Assembly: GCA_026196875.1 (NCBI GenBank)
Contig: JAPHTP010000106.1
Location: 1 to 64,000 of the forward strand
Reading direction: 5' to 3'
Origin: Kangiellaceae bacterium
Lineage (GTDB): Bacteria > Pseudomonadota > Gammaproteobacteria > Enterobacterales > Kangiellaceae
Length of the DNA: 64,000 nucleotides
Below are positions 9,411-17,476 of the stretch, piece after piece. The number at the start of each line of letters is the position of its first letter. Within the stretch, counting starts at the first letter, position 1. The notes under the pieces are model-generated. The model saw nothing but the letters and a program-made list of their open reading frames with translations. It searched no databases and had not been told where the DNA came from. The translations under genes were made by a program, and so were the position numbers.

Positions 9411-10712
9411 TTAATTACGGTAATAAAAACTTAGTCGAATACTTTTTTGGCTGGGTAATAATCCAAACTCACAGCTATTACACCCTTCAAATACTTCAAA
9501 TTGCAACTTGGTATTAAAATTAGGCGTCCAATTATTGATAAATTGCAGCCGATGTAAACGACTTTTATCGTCCAAGTTTACTTGAACACTTTGCTTGTAT
9601 TGCCAGAAGCCAGTGTCTTGATTGTCTGCAAACGACAAATAAAGATAATTTCTTCTTAATTGTCCTAGTTCAAACATTTGACTAGAGCTAGTGAGCGTCA
9701 GAACTGACTCAGCAATCTGATTTCCATTTTCGATATTGAAATTGGCTAGCTCTATGTTTTCATAAAATTCATTCCACTCAGCATTAGATAATCCGTGCTG
9801 GTTATGTAAATACTCCAAAGCAAGATCCCAGTTCTGCGCAAATCGTGTTGTAACTCCTATAACCGACTTATCCCAGTAACTGTCACTGGCAACATCGTTC
9901 TGAGTTGCGGTTAGCTCTCTACGATGCTGGCGTGCCCATTCTAGTCTAATCGTTGTTGCGTCATTTATTAGTGAGCTGAAAGTAAGTGCGGAATCTATTT
10001 CCTCACCATCAACATTGTAAAGAATGAAGGATGCATCCCATCCACTATGAAACGCCAAGCGTAAAGCAGATTGGAATTGGCCAGCTGGAAACCGCGCTGA
10101 ATTTAAGTCCGCGACTAGCGCGGAAAATGACCAATTTTCAAAATACTTTTCTATTTGAACCAAGTCCCAGCCCTTTTGCTGTTGGAGCTTGTCTTCATCA
10201 AAATGAGGTCTTTCATAATATGGATAAAGTAAATTTGCCGGACTCCAGTTAAATCCGTTACTCCAAACAGGCTTAGCTCTTCCTAAAAGTATACTCAAAT
10301 CACTAGCGCGATTGCTCCATTGCAGATAACCTTCTAGCAACTCATTTTCCGTTTTTGTTATATCTTCGTTGGTATCTAAATACATCTGAGACTCTTGTTG
10401 GATAAACCCGCGTCCATTTATTTTGATTTGTTTCGAAACATTTAACTTGCTCTCAACTTCAAACTGTAGCCTGCTGTTCTTTTCAAGAAACGAACCATGA
10501 CTAGAATTAAGGACCGAAGAATTATTTTTGGTGTCTTGTTCATACAACCCTAAAAAGCTCCAAGATATAAAGACATTATTTTCTATTTTTGAGCGTTCGC
10601 TTGAACCAATGACAAACTCCCCGTCAGAAAACGGATCTTCGATTTCTTGTGCATGAGAATTGGTTGATAAGCCAATTGACAGAATTAAGGTAGCGAAAAC
10701 GAAGCGGTTCAT
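9411..10712 (-). CDS. Outer-membrane beta-barrel protein of the export module
   Basis: A 433-residue protein with a signal peptide ending near SHA-QE (residue 21), followed by many alternating aromatic/polar strands and a final segment that ends in aromatic residues (SFYYRN), as expected of an outer-membrane barrel. The region around residues 135-165, with LLGRAKPVW and NWSPANLLYP, resembles porin-like barrels of the DUF1302 type that sit beside LolA-fold proteins and transporters, but the match is weak. The gene abuts the LolA-like gene with no gap. I infer that it receives the cargo, or forms its outer-membrane exit. Confidence 0.65.
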   Translation of the reverse strand: MNRFVFATLILSIGLSTNSHAQEIEDPFSDGEFVIGSSERSKIENNVFISWSFLGLYEQDTKNNSSVLNSSHGSFLEKNSRLQFEVESKLNVSKQIKINGRGFIQQESQMYLDTNEDITKTENELLEGYLQWSNRASDLSILLGRAKPVWSNGFNWSPANLLYPYYERPHFDEDKLQQQKGWDLVQIEKYFENWSFSALVADLNSARFPAGQFQSALRLAFHSGWDASFILYNVDGEEIDSALTFSSLINDATTIRLEWARQHRRELTATQNDVASDSYWDKSVIGVTTRFAQNWDLALEYLHNQHGLSNAEWNEFYENIELANFNIENGNQIAESVLTLTSSSQMFELGQLRRNYLYLSFADNQDTGFWQYKQSVQVNLDDKSRLHRLQFINNWTPNFNTKLQFEVFEGCNSCEFGLLPSQKSIRLSFYYRN

Positions 10713-11531
10713 CTAAATTCTCTTTAAGGCTTCCTTGCTAAAAAAAGAAAGGGGGATTTTTTCGATTTTATAATTGTCAAATAGCATCCAGGTGTAGTAC
10801 CCCTCTTTTATAGGGTCCACCAATAGCAACTTATGCAACATTATTTGCTCACCAAATCGTTTGTATTCTTTGTAATGAGCGGTTTTAAGCAACTTGCCAG
10901 AGCGCGAATAGAATTCACTTTGGATTGGTTTATACGAGTCATTTTTATCAAGCCAAAACTTGACTTTCTGATATGCAGAGCTCTTGCTTTTCGCTTCCAA
11001 ACTTAGCACTGTTACAAGCTTTTCATGCAGCTTTTCTTTACCACGTGCAAATACAAAATAATCTTTAGAAAAGCTGACGCCAACGACATCACCATTGCTG
11101 GCTTCACCTATTAATCGCTGAAGAGGAGAAACTCGAATTGTTTTCCTCGTTCCCGGAATGTAAAGCCACATATTGTCGCCATCTTTGTACATTGCTCTGC
11201 CACGTGATCTGGCAGGTGACTCGAATTTAACAATCGATTGGTTATTAAGCACTTTTACTGATAGCTGATTTTTGAGCGGTTCAGAATTTTTCTTGTAACT
11301 GACATTTACGATATCAAAGCTAAAGCTAAGGTCACCGTAACCTCTAACTGAGTCGATTTTTTCAAGTAACTCTTGAGAAGACAAATCTCTGTCGTATTGT
11401 TCCTCAATAGCTGTATTCTCCTGATCCTCCGAAAGAATATCAGCAGCAAAGATGTTCCTGTCATTGAAAACAAAAATACAAAATAAAACTATTGATATAG
11501 CTTTGGCTATAAAACTAATCGTAAATTCCAT
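10713..11531 (-). CDS. LolA-fold outer-membrane lipoprotein-sorting-like protein
   Basis: A 272-residue periplasmic protein with an N-terminal hydrophobic signal (about residues 1-30, ending near FAAD). The body matches the 'outer membrane lipoprotein-sorting protein' type of LolA-like fold: strands with LSFSFDIV, VKFESPARSRGRAMY and DNMWLYIPGTRKTIRVSP (residues 130-150), then GDVVGVSFSKDY. Proteins of this fold carry lipidated cargo in a hydrophobic cleft between membranes. It lies between the ABC permease and the barrel genes, with gaps of two and zero bases, which supports a chaperone role between the two membranes. The cargo is unknown. Confidence 0.8.
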   Translation of the reverse strand: MEFTISFIAKAISIVLFCIFVFNDRNIFAADILSEDQENTAIEEQYDRDLSSQELLEKIDSVRGYGDLSFSFDIVNVSYKKNSEPLKNQLSVKVLNNQSIVKFESPARSRGRAMYKDGDNMWLYIPGTRKTIRVSPLQRLIGEASNGDVVGVSFSKDYFVFARGKEKLHEKLVTVLSLEAKSKSSAYQKVKFWLDKNDSYKPIQSEFYSRSGKLLKTAHYKEYKRFGEQIMLHKLLLVDPIKEGYYTWMLFDNYKIEKIPLSFFSKEALKRI

Positions 11532-11533
11532 TT

Positions 11534-12760
11534 CTATACATACCTCAGCGCATTAGATACAGGCAACCTAGATGCTTTTACAGCCGGATATATACTCGAA
11601 AGAACAGCTATCGAAATTCCAAGTAGAAATGTTTGTAACAGAACAGTCGATTCGACAAAAACTCTAATAGGATAATCCTGGGTACTTCCTGGTGGCCTAG
11701 GCATGTTCCATTCGGCTAAAGAAATCCCGTTGGCCAGAAGGCTCCCAACAATAAGACCTAAAATGCTGCCAATAATTCCTAGGTAAATTGATTCCAATAC
11801 AAAAAGCGAAATCACTTCAAAGGGCGTACCGCCCATAGCTCTGATAGTACCGATCTCTTTAGTTCGCTCCATTACTGCCATCATCATAGTATTAGAAATG
11901 CTCAGAGCAACAATAAACAAAACGATAATTTTGATAAATCCAAAGACACCATCAAAAAGCGCAACTACCTGGTGATAGTAGTCGGCTAAGTCTGACCAAG
12001 TTTTCATTTCCAATTTCAATCCTGCTTTATCAAAATCTTGTGCAAGTTGGTCTAGAACATTTGATGTCCTTTGAGTATCGTTTAACAATATAATCAATCT
12101 CGTTGCTGAATCTGTATAAAGTAAATCCCTCGCTAAACCGATATTCATTTTCACCAACCGACTGTCAACTTCTTTGATTCCGGTACGAATAACTCCTGTA
12201 ATCTTAATGTCGACAGCGTTAATAGCTCCATCGGTTGTTGAGCTCAACAAAGTTAGATAATCGCCGACTCCTGAATTTAACGAATTAAATAGCCCTTCGC
12301 CTAACAAAGCCCCACTTACATCATCCGGAAATAAAGCTTCACCTTTTACGAGTGAAACCGCAGAACTTAGTAGCTCTTCACTATCTGCATCTACTCCTAA
12401 TCCAGTAACAGCAATTGAATGTTGATTGTCACTTAGTAAGCCTGAAAAATTCAATCTAGGTGCGACTAATTGAACATCCTCAACTTGAGAGAGAATTTCC
12501 GATATTTTTGAAATATCTTGCTTAGAAACAAGGTATTTTTCTGGCTCTTTATTAGCATTCAGATGAAACCCTTTTGCATAGATTTGAATATGCCCAAGCT
12601 GTGAGCGAATCAGGTTTTCCCTCATTCCTTCATACATAGAAGCGACAAAGCCACCAAATAAAATCAAACTTGTACAGCCAAGAACAATCGCAGCAAGAGT
12701 AATCAAACTTCTGCGATAGTTTCTTAAAACATTTAGAATAGCGACCTTATACTTCAACAT
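11534..12760 (-). CDS. ABC transporter permease, LolC/E-MacB (FtsX-domain) type
   Basis: A 408-residue permease with the MacB/LolE architecture: one N-terminal helix (about residues 18-40), a large periplasmic domain (about 45-265), and three C-terminal helices (about 270-295, 318-345 and 372-395) forming the FtsX domain. The segment MMAVMERTKEIGTIRAMGG is the standard coupling helix of this family. Such permeases work by mechanotransmission and extract lipids, lipoproteins or small molecules rather than moving them through a channel. It pairs with the ATPase encoded two genes upstream and is followed after two bases by the LolA-like gene. Confidence 0.9.
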   Translation of the reverse strand: MLKYKVAILNVLRNYRRSLITLAAIVLGCTSLILFGGFVASMYEGMRENLIRSQLGHIQIYAKGFHLNANKEPEKYLVSKQDISKISEILSQVEDVQLVAPRLNFSGLLSDNQHSIAVTGLGVDADSEELLSSAVSLVKGEALFPDDVSGALLGEGLFNSLNSGVGDYLTLLSSTTDGAINAVDIKITGVIRTGIKEVDSRLVKMNIGLARDLLYTDSATRLIILLNDTQRTSNVLDQLAQDFDKAGLKLEMKTWSDLADYYHQVVALFDGVFGFIKIIVLFIVALSISNTMMMAVMERTKEIGTIRAMGGTPFEVISLFVLESIYLGIIGSILGLIVGSLLANGISLAEWNMPRPPGSTQDYPIRVFVESTVLLQTFLLGISIAVLSSIYPAVKASRLPVSNALRYV

Positions 12761-12761
12761 A

Positions 12762-13436
12762 TTAGAAGTCCTTAAGCATCGCCTGGGCTCTTGCGCTCCA
12801 GACAGCTTCTTTTCTTTGCACTATGGCATTGAGAATTCCTTTTGCTTGTTTTACCTCAGATGATTTTGATAGAGCCATCGCCAAATAAAATTCGACCATC
12901 GAGTTAAAACTAATGCCATTAGTTTTGCCTATATTCTCATTAACCAGAGATAAATCATTGACCGCAAGGTGAGCGCGATTTAAAAACTTGGGCATTGCCG
13001 CAGAAGCAATTCCTCTTTGTAGCCTGGCCCCTAGATTATTGGGAGCCTTTTTTACCGCCCTATCCATCATTCTCGTTCCTTTACGAGAATAAAAATTCAT
13101 CTTGCCTAAATTATCTTTATAAAATATTGATAAGTAAGAAGTAACACTCCCAAACGCCGATAGTAGCTCCATATCATCAGGATTCTCTTTGGAAAGTCTC
13201 TCAGCCAAATTAACAACTTCCAAGACATCATCCAGGCTTGTAGAGTCGTCTTCAGCTAGCAATGCGATCTTTGTGAGAAGGTATGGTTTGTCCTTTTCCT
13301 TTTTCGAAAACTGTTCTACATACTGCAGCCTTTCGCTTTGTGTAGTAGGAATAGAAGTAGGTGCAACATAGCTAGTAGAAGCGATGCATAAAGTGGACAT
13401 AAAAAGGAGCGTGAAGAATCTGATAACTTTTAACAT
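12762..13436 (-). CDS. Exported TPR-like helical protein, paralogue of the 14131-14871 product
   Basis: A 224-residue protein with a signal peptide (about 1-20, ending CIAS-TS) and an otherwise helical sequence. The segment KAPNNLGARLQRGI near residue 125 matches KAPDDLAVRMTRMI in the product of the gene on the other side of the ATPase, so the two are probably paralogues. It overlaps the ATPase gene by 7 nt and ends one base before the permease gene. It is likely a periplasmic accessory of the transporter. No enzymatic motif is seen. Confidence 0.65.
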   Translation of the reverse strand: MLKVIRFFTLLFMSTLCIASTSYVAPTSIPTTQSERLQYVEQFSKKEKDKPYLLTKIALLAEDDSTSLDDVLEVVNLAERLSKENPDDMELLSAFGSVTSYLSIFYKDNLGKMNFYSRKGTRMMDRAVKKAPNNLGARLQRGIASAAMPKFLNRAHLAVNDLSLVNENIGKTNGISFNSMVEFYLAMALSKSSEVKQAKGILNAIVQRKEAVWSARAQAMLKDF

Positions 13437-14131
13437 GCGGTCATCCTAATCGGTTCTATTTTTTCATCATTTGCGATCAGCTCACCATCTCTCATCTCAA
13501 TGACTCGATTAGCTAAATCAAACAAATACTGATGGTGAGTTGCGATAACAAATGTCGTACCCACCTCACGATTGAGACTTAACATAAGGTCAAGAATATC
13601 CTGTGCTGTTTGAGAGTCTAAGTTTGCAGTGGGCTCGTCTGCTAAAATAATATCCGGCTGGGAAACTAATGCTCTCGCTATTGCTACTCGCTGCATCTGC
13701 CCCCCTGAAAGTTCGACCGGCTTATGCTCAACGAACTTTTCTAATCCAACTTGGCTTAGAGCAAGCTTGGCCTTTTCTCTGGTATGTTTTTCTTTTCTCA
13801 AAGTTAGGGGATACATCACGTTTTCAAGCGAAGTTAGTACAGGGATCAAATTAAAGGCTTGGAAAACAAAGCCGATATGATCACGGCGCAGCAAGGCCCG
13901 TTTCTTTTCCGATTGCTCGCCTAAGTTAATACCTTTGAGTACAACTTTGCCTTTTGTTGGCGTATCCATTGCTCCCATAAGATTGAGAAGTGTGCTCTTA
14001 CCGCTACCGCTAACTCCTCTAATTACGCAAAACTCTCCCCTGGATATCGAAAAACTAACATCACTCAAAGCTTCAACCTTAGTTTTGCCAAGTCGAAAAG
14101 ATTTACTGACCTTCTCTACTGAAATAACCAT
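13430..14131 (-). CDS. ABC transporter ATP-binding protein, LolD/MacB type
   Basis: A 233-residue stand-alone ATPase subunit. Walker A is GVSGSGKSTLL (near residue 40), the Q-loop is VFQAFNLIP, the signature is LSGGQMQRVAIARAL, Walker B is IILADEPTANLD, and the switch His lies in VIATHHQYLF. This pattern belongs to the LolD/MacB/FtsE group. It should drive the FtsX-type permease encoded nearby. It overlaps the preceding TPR gene by one base and the following gene by 7 nt, which suggests coupled translation. Confidence 0.93.
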   Translation of the reverse strand: MVISVEKVSKSFRLGKTKVEALSDVSFSISRGEFCVIRGVSGSGKSTLLNLMGAMDTPTKGKVVLKGINLGEQSEKKRALLRRDHIGFVFQAFNLIPVLTSLENVMYPLTLRKEKHTREKAKLALSQVGLEKFVEHKPVELSGGQMQRVAIARALVSQPDIILADEPTANLDSQTAQDILDLMLSLNREVGTTFVIATHHQYLFDLANRVIEMRDGELIANDEKIEPIRMTAC

Positions 14132-14871
14132 TAGACTTTATCTCTAGCATGACTTTGCAATTCGGTGATTCTGTGGCATTCTTTTGCCAGCGTTTCGGGG
14201 CACTGTCCTAATCCTTGTGCCAAACTCAAATACTTTACCGATTTGTTAAGTGCTGCGTTCTCGCCTTGTTGATACTTCACGAGATACGCATTTGCTAAGG
14301 CGACATAAGCACTTTGAAATACCGGTTTTGGTAAGTGCTCACCTTGATTTTTAAATGTCTCTAATATCCATGCTTCATCATCAAACACCTCTTCAAATCT
14401 AGGATTAACTTCTCCCAAAAATGAGAAAGTAATCATCCTCGTCATCCTTACGGCTAAATCATCCGGTGCTTTGGTAACCGTGTTACTAAGTTCTTCAACA
14501 GACTTGTTCAGCAAGTACAACTTGTACATCCCCATAGACAAGTCGAGCATCGCACCCACCTGTTTGATTTTATTTGCATTAAGCCAAGCTGATGCCGCAG
14601 AATTATCTGGCTCTATTGATAACGCTTGAACTAGGGTTTGTTCCGCTTGGTCAAGCCGATTGTGCATTGAATATATTGAGCCCATTTCAACCAATAATGA
14701 AGTGTCGTTGGGAAACTTCTTTAACTCATCGGATAAAGACTTTAGTTGCTCTGATTCTTGTTCAGAATAAGGAATTTTAGCAAACTCGATTGGAGCTGCA
14801 CCAGAGAACCAAGCAACTGTGTTACCTATTATTAAACTAGTGACAGCGAAAATAATGATCTTCTTTAACAT
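14131..14871 (-). CDS. Exported TPR-repeat protein of the transporter module
   Basis: A 246-residue protein with an N-terminal hydrophobic signal or anchor (about 1-25). Its TPR-like pairs include NDTSLLVEMGSIYSMHNRLDQAE (quoted as residues about 55-77 in part: LVEMGSIYSMHNRLDQAE) and a second repeat with QALSIEPDNSAASAWL. TPR proteins usually act as protein-protein scaffolds. It shares the KAPxxLxxRxxRxI segment with the smaller protein encoded after the ATPase. The gene starts 50 nt after the acyl carrier protein gene, the largest gap inside the operon, and marks the change from biosynthesis to export genes. Confidence 0.7.
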   Translation of the reverse strand: MLKKIIIFAVTSLIIGNTVAWFSGAAPIEFAKIPYSEQESEQLKSLSDELKKFPNDTSLLVEMGSIYSMHNRLDQAEQTLVQALSIEPDNSAASAWLNANKIKQVGAMLDLSMGMYKLYLLNKSVEELSNTVTKAPDDLAVRMTRMITFSFLGEVNPRFEEVFDDEAWILETFKNQGEHLPKPVFQSAYVALANAYLVKYQQGENAALNKSVKYLSLAQGLGQCPETLAKECHRITELQSHARDKV

Positions 14872-14921
14872 TGTTGTTTCCTTAATTAAGTTCTTCTTAT
14901 GAAGACTGAACCTAACTTAAA

Positions 14922-15173
14922 CTAAATTTCTACCGAGTTTTCGAGCAGCTGAGTATCCATCTCTCTCAAGGTGGTATGTTCATCGAAAACCAAATTCTCA
15001 GGATTCATAACGCCTGGATACAATTGCTCGCAAATTAATATAACCTCAACAATATTTAGTGAATCAACTCCCAGTTCAGCAATGGGCGTATCCGGATCAA
15101 CCTCATCCTTGTTTAACATTTGCGCAACTTGCGTTGTTAATTCGCTGATAGTTTTGCTTTCTACTAATTCCAT
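14922..15173 (-). CDS. Acyl carrier protein
   Basis: An 83-residue, acidic, four-helix carrier protein. The phosphopantetheine attachment site is Ser38 in LGVDSLNIVEV, a good match to the DSL motif. It presumably carries the substrate activated by the AMP-forming ligase encoded at the promoter-proximal end of the same operon, presenting it to the decarboxylase, dehydrogenases and thiolase-fold proteins. No phosphopantetheinyl transferase gene lies in the window, so a housekeeping one would have to serve. It is distinct from the fatty-acid AcpP in sequence and context. Confidence 0.9.
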   Translation of the reverse strand: MELVESKTISELTTQVAQMLNKDEVDPDTPIAELGVDSLNIVEVILICEQLYPGVMNPENLVFDEHTTLREMDTQLLENSVEI

Positions 15174-15203
15174 GGTAACTCCTCACTGTTGTTTTTTTAG
15201 TAA

Positions 15204-16574
15204 TTACTTAATTGTCCAGTTGTTAAATCGAGAAAGATAATCCAAAGTCAAACAAGTCATACAGAATTCTTGAAACTCAGGCATATCATGAAAACGTTTT
15301 ACTAAGCTTCCAGTAACCGGCGGAGCAAAATGAAATATCTTTTTGCTCACATTTTTTGTTCCAAAGGAAAAAAGCCTCTGCATACTTTCGAACAAATTAT
15401 ATATAGGCTCGTCCTCGAGCTTCCAAATACAGGTCTTATTTAAAAAGGTCATTTCAGGCTCCAACTCGCCGAACTTTCTATAAAAGGGCTGGTTAACTAG
15501 AAAACATATTTCTTTATCAAAGCTTTCTGCCTGATTCCTTACAAGACTTTGCATAAGCGGCAGCCAATACCTGAGTTTTATCCAGTTTTGCCAACACTCG
15601 CTATCTTCAGCTCTTGTACTCTGTAGTTTCTCTAGTTGTGACCTTCGTTCTCTAAGGTATGTTCGAGGGCGTTTATTTCTAGCCCACTTAGTTAAATACA
15701 AGCTTTTTATATCTAACTCTGAATGAGCATCACTAAAACGGTAAGTGTGAGTCCGCCCCCATAAGCTAAGCCCGAGGTCACAAATAACTTTGTTGTCGCT
15801 ACAACTTTTAAGAAAGCAGTAGGATTCAATTTGATTCTGACAAGTCACTGGAAAATCTTGGCGCAAAGTTGCATCTGGAAGCAACTTAAACACTTCGCCT
15901 GACTTAATATTGTTCGAGGGTTGATAATTAACATCCGCCAATCGGTAGAGATTGGAGTCCGCGGAAGAGTACCGCAAGAAGATGGAGCTTACCGAGGTAT
16001 CAATTAGCTTGGGCATCTCCGCAAGCTGCCATATTTGGAACTCTCCGACTTCGAGTTGAGAAACGCCTTTGAAAAGAGACAAGCCTCCTGTTATTACTCC
16101 CCAGTGTAATAATTCGGTGAGCGCATTATCATCTAACTGACAAAACCCTTTATTTTGAAAGCTATCCAGTCGTTGACCAATCAGTAACTTGTTATCTCTA
16201 TTGGCCCAAAATATAGGGTAACTCGACAGTTGATGACGCAAAACCAAACATGTTGCCTTTTCATAATCAACTACCACTAATGAGAAATCTCCAACTAAAT
16301 GATTTTTAATTTCCCGCCCCCATTTGCAATAGGCACTAGCAACAAGTTGAGCATCGGTCGTTTCCTCGCCATCAAACTCTAAACTACGGCGAAGCTCATT
16401 ATGATTAAATAGACTTCCTAAAAAGTAGATGTGACAATTCAACTCGACCGTCGTGTAACTTACTTCGAGTAAATGAGGGCCAATAGAACAGTTGAGACTT
16501 ATTTTTTGCTCTCGCCTTTCAATTTTTTTTGAGTTCGATTCGGGAATAAGCAAGTTGCAGCTGTCATTCATCAC
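15204..16574 (-). CDS. Asparagine-synthetase-like protein without recognisable active sites
   Basis: A 456-residue protein. Residues about 45-190 match the N-terminal glutaminase-fold domain of AsnB-family proteins: GSLFNHNELRRSL, then AYCKWGREIKNHLVGDFSLVV and the region with YPIFWANRDNKLLIGQ. The nucleophilic Cys2 of true glutaminases is absent. The C-terminal half keeps the YWLPLMQSL and QPFYRKF blocks corresponding to the synthetase domain but has no SGGxDS pyrophosphatase loop. It may be a structural or substrate-binding relic, or a new activity. It starts at GTG 16574, with GGAGG seven bases upstream, overlapping the hydrolase stop by four bases; ATG 16571 is an alternative. Confidence 0.7.
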   Translation of the reverse strand: MMNDSCNLLIPESNSKKIERREQKISLNCSIGPHLLEVSYTTVELNCHIYFLGSLFNHNELRRSLEFDGEETTDAQLVASAYCKWGREIKNHLVGDFSLVVVDYEKATCLVLRHQLSSYPIFWANRDNKLLIGQRLDSFQNKGFCQLDDNALTELLHWGVITGGLSLFKGVSQLEVGEFQIWQLAEMPKLIDTSVSSIFLRYSSADSNLYRLADVNYQPSNNIKSGEVFKLLPDATLRQDFPVTCQNQIESYCFLKSCSDNKVICDLGLSLWGRTHTYRFSDAHSELDIKSLYLTKWARNKRPRTYLRERRSQLEKLQSTRAEDSECWQNWIKLRYWLPLMQSLVRNQAESFDKEICFLVNQPFYRKFGELEPEMTFLNKTCIWKLEDEPIYNLFESMQRLFSFGTKNVSKKIFHFAPPVTGSLVKRFHDMPEFQEFCMTCLTLDYLSRFNNWTIK

Positions 16575-17476
16575 GCCGTGGCCTCCTTCCCTTCGATTAA
16601 AATAGATTCAGCCCACTCAGCGATCGCTAATGATGCGGAAGTTATAACACTAATATGATTTGCTTTTGGAACTAATTTGAACTTCTTCGAAATATAAGGA
16701 GATAGATACCAATTGAAAATACATTCTAGTATATCCGGAGATATGACATCGTCATGTTCTCCGATCACGAAGCTGCATGGGACAGTTATCTCTGAGAATG
16801 CATCAGGATAGTTAGCAATTCCATAACTTGAAAGTAGATTAAAACTGTAGCCTCCCCTTTTATTTATATCTGAATTGCCAATTGTCGGAAATGTCATCAC
16901 CGTTTTGTGGCGAAGCCATGGGAGCCACCCGGCCACGATATATTTAAAAATAGATAGCCTTGGTAAAAACTTTTGACTTTGAAGAGGCATGTCACGGTAG
17001 TAGGGCTTGTTGCGAAAATATCGAAGAAGAAACTGCCAGTTATTCCCATCTAGATCGTATTTTCGTGTTTCATGACTTTGGGTCAATGGCGGAGCAATAG
17101 TAAAATAGCCGGAAAGTTGTCCACAGCTATACTTATTGATGTAGCGTAAAGCGATTAACGAGCCTGCAGAATGGCCTCCTACAACTAACTCGTATCCTTG
17201 TTTTTTAGTTAACTTACTAACTAAATCGGCAAGATCATCTTCTAGCTGACCAATATAATCAGTGTCTCCAAACCTTCCTTCAGAGCCCCCATGCCCTCGC
17301 CAATCGGGCAAACAAACATTTACCCCTTTGCCCTGCAAAACTTTTGCAAAATTAATGTACTGGCGACTGTCCATATTGCTTCCATGTAAACAGACAACCA
17401 CTATATTTTGACTTCCTTCGAACCAGCGATACGCAAGAGATTTTCCATCTCGCGCCTTAAATGAACAGAGCTTCAT
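16571..17476 (-). CDS. Alpha/beta hydrolase
   Basis: A 301-residue alpha/beta-hydrolase of the lysophospholipase-like group. The oxyanion region is CLHGSNMDSRQY, followed by PDWRGHGGSEGRFGD; the nucleophile elbow is GGHSAGS (near residue 110), the acid is probably in GEHDDVI (near 240) and the His is in KANHISV. It could release the product from the carrier protein or hydrolyse an ester or thioester. It overlaps the upstream flavoprotein gene by ATGA and the downstream AsnB-like gene by four bases. Alpha/beta hydrolases also accompany ligase/decarboxylase/ACP sets in exosortase-A-associated clusters. Confidence 0.88.
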   Translation of the reverse strand: MKLCSFKARDGKSLAYRWFEGSQNIVVVCLHGSNMDSRQYINFAKVLQGKGVNVCLPDWRGHGGSEGRFGDTDYIGQLEDDLADLVSKLTKKQGYELVVGGHSAGSLIALRYINKYSCGQLSGYFTIAPPLTQSHETRKYDLDGNNWQFLLRYFRNKPYYRDMPLQSQKFLPRLSIFKYIVAGWLPWLRHKTVMTFPTIGNSDINKRGGYSFNLLSSYGIANYPDAFSEITVPCSFVIGEHDDVISPDILECIFNWYLSPYISKKFKLVPKANHISVITSASLAIAEWAESILIEGKEATA

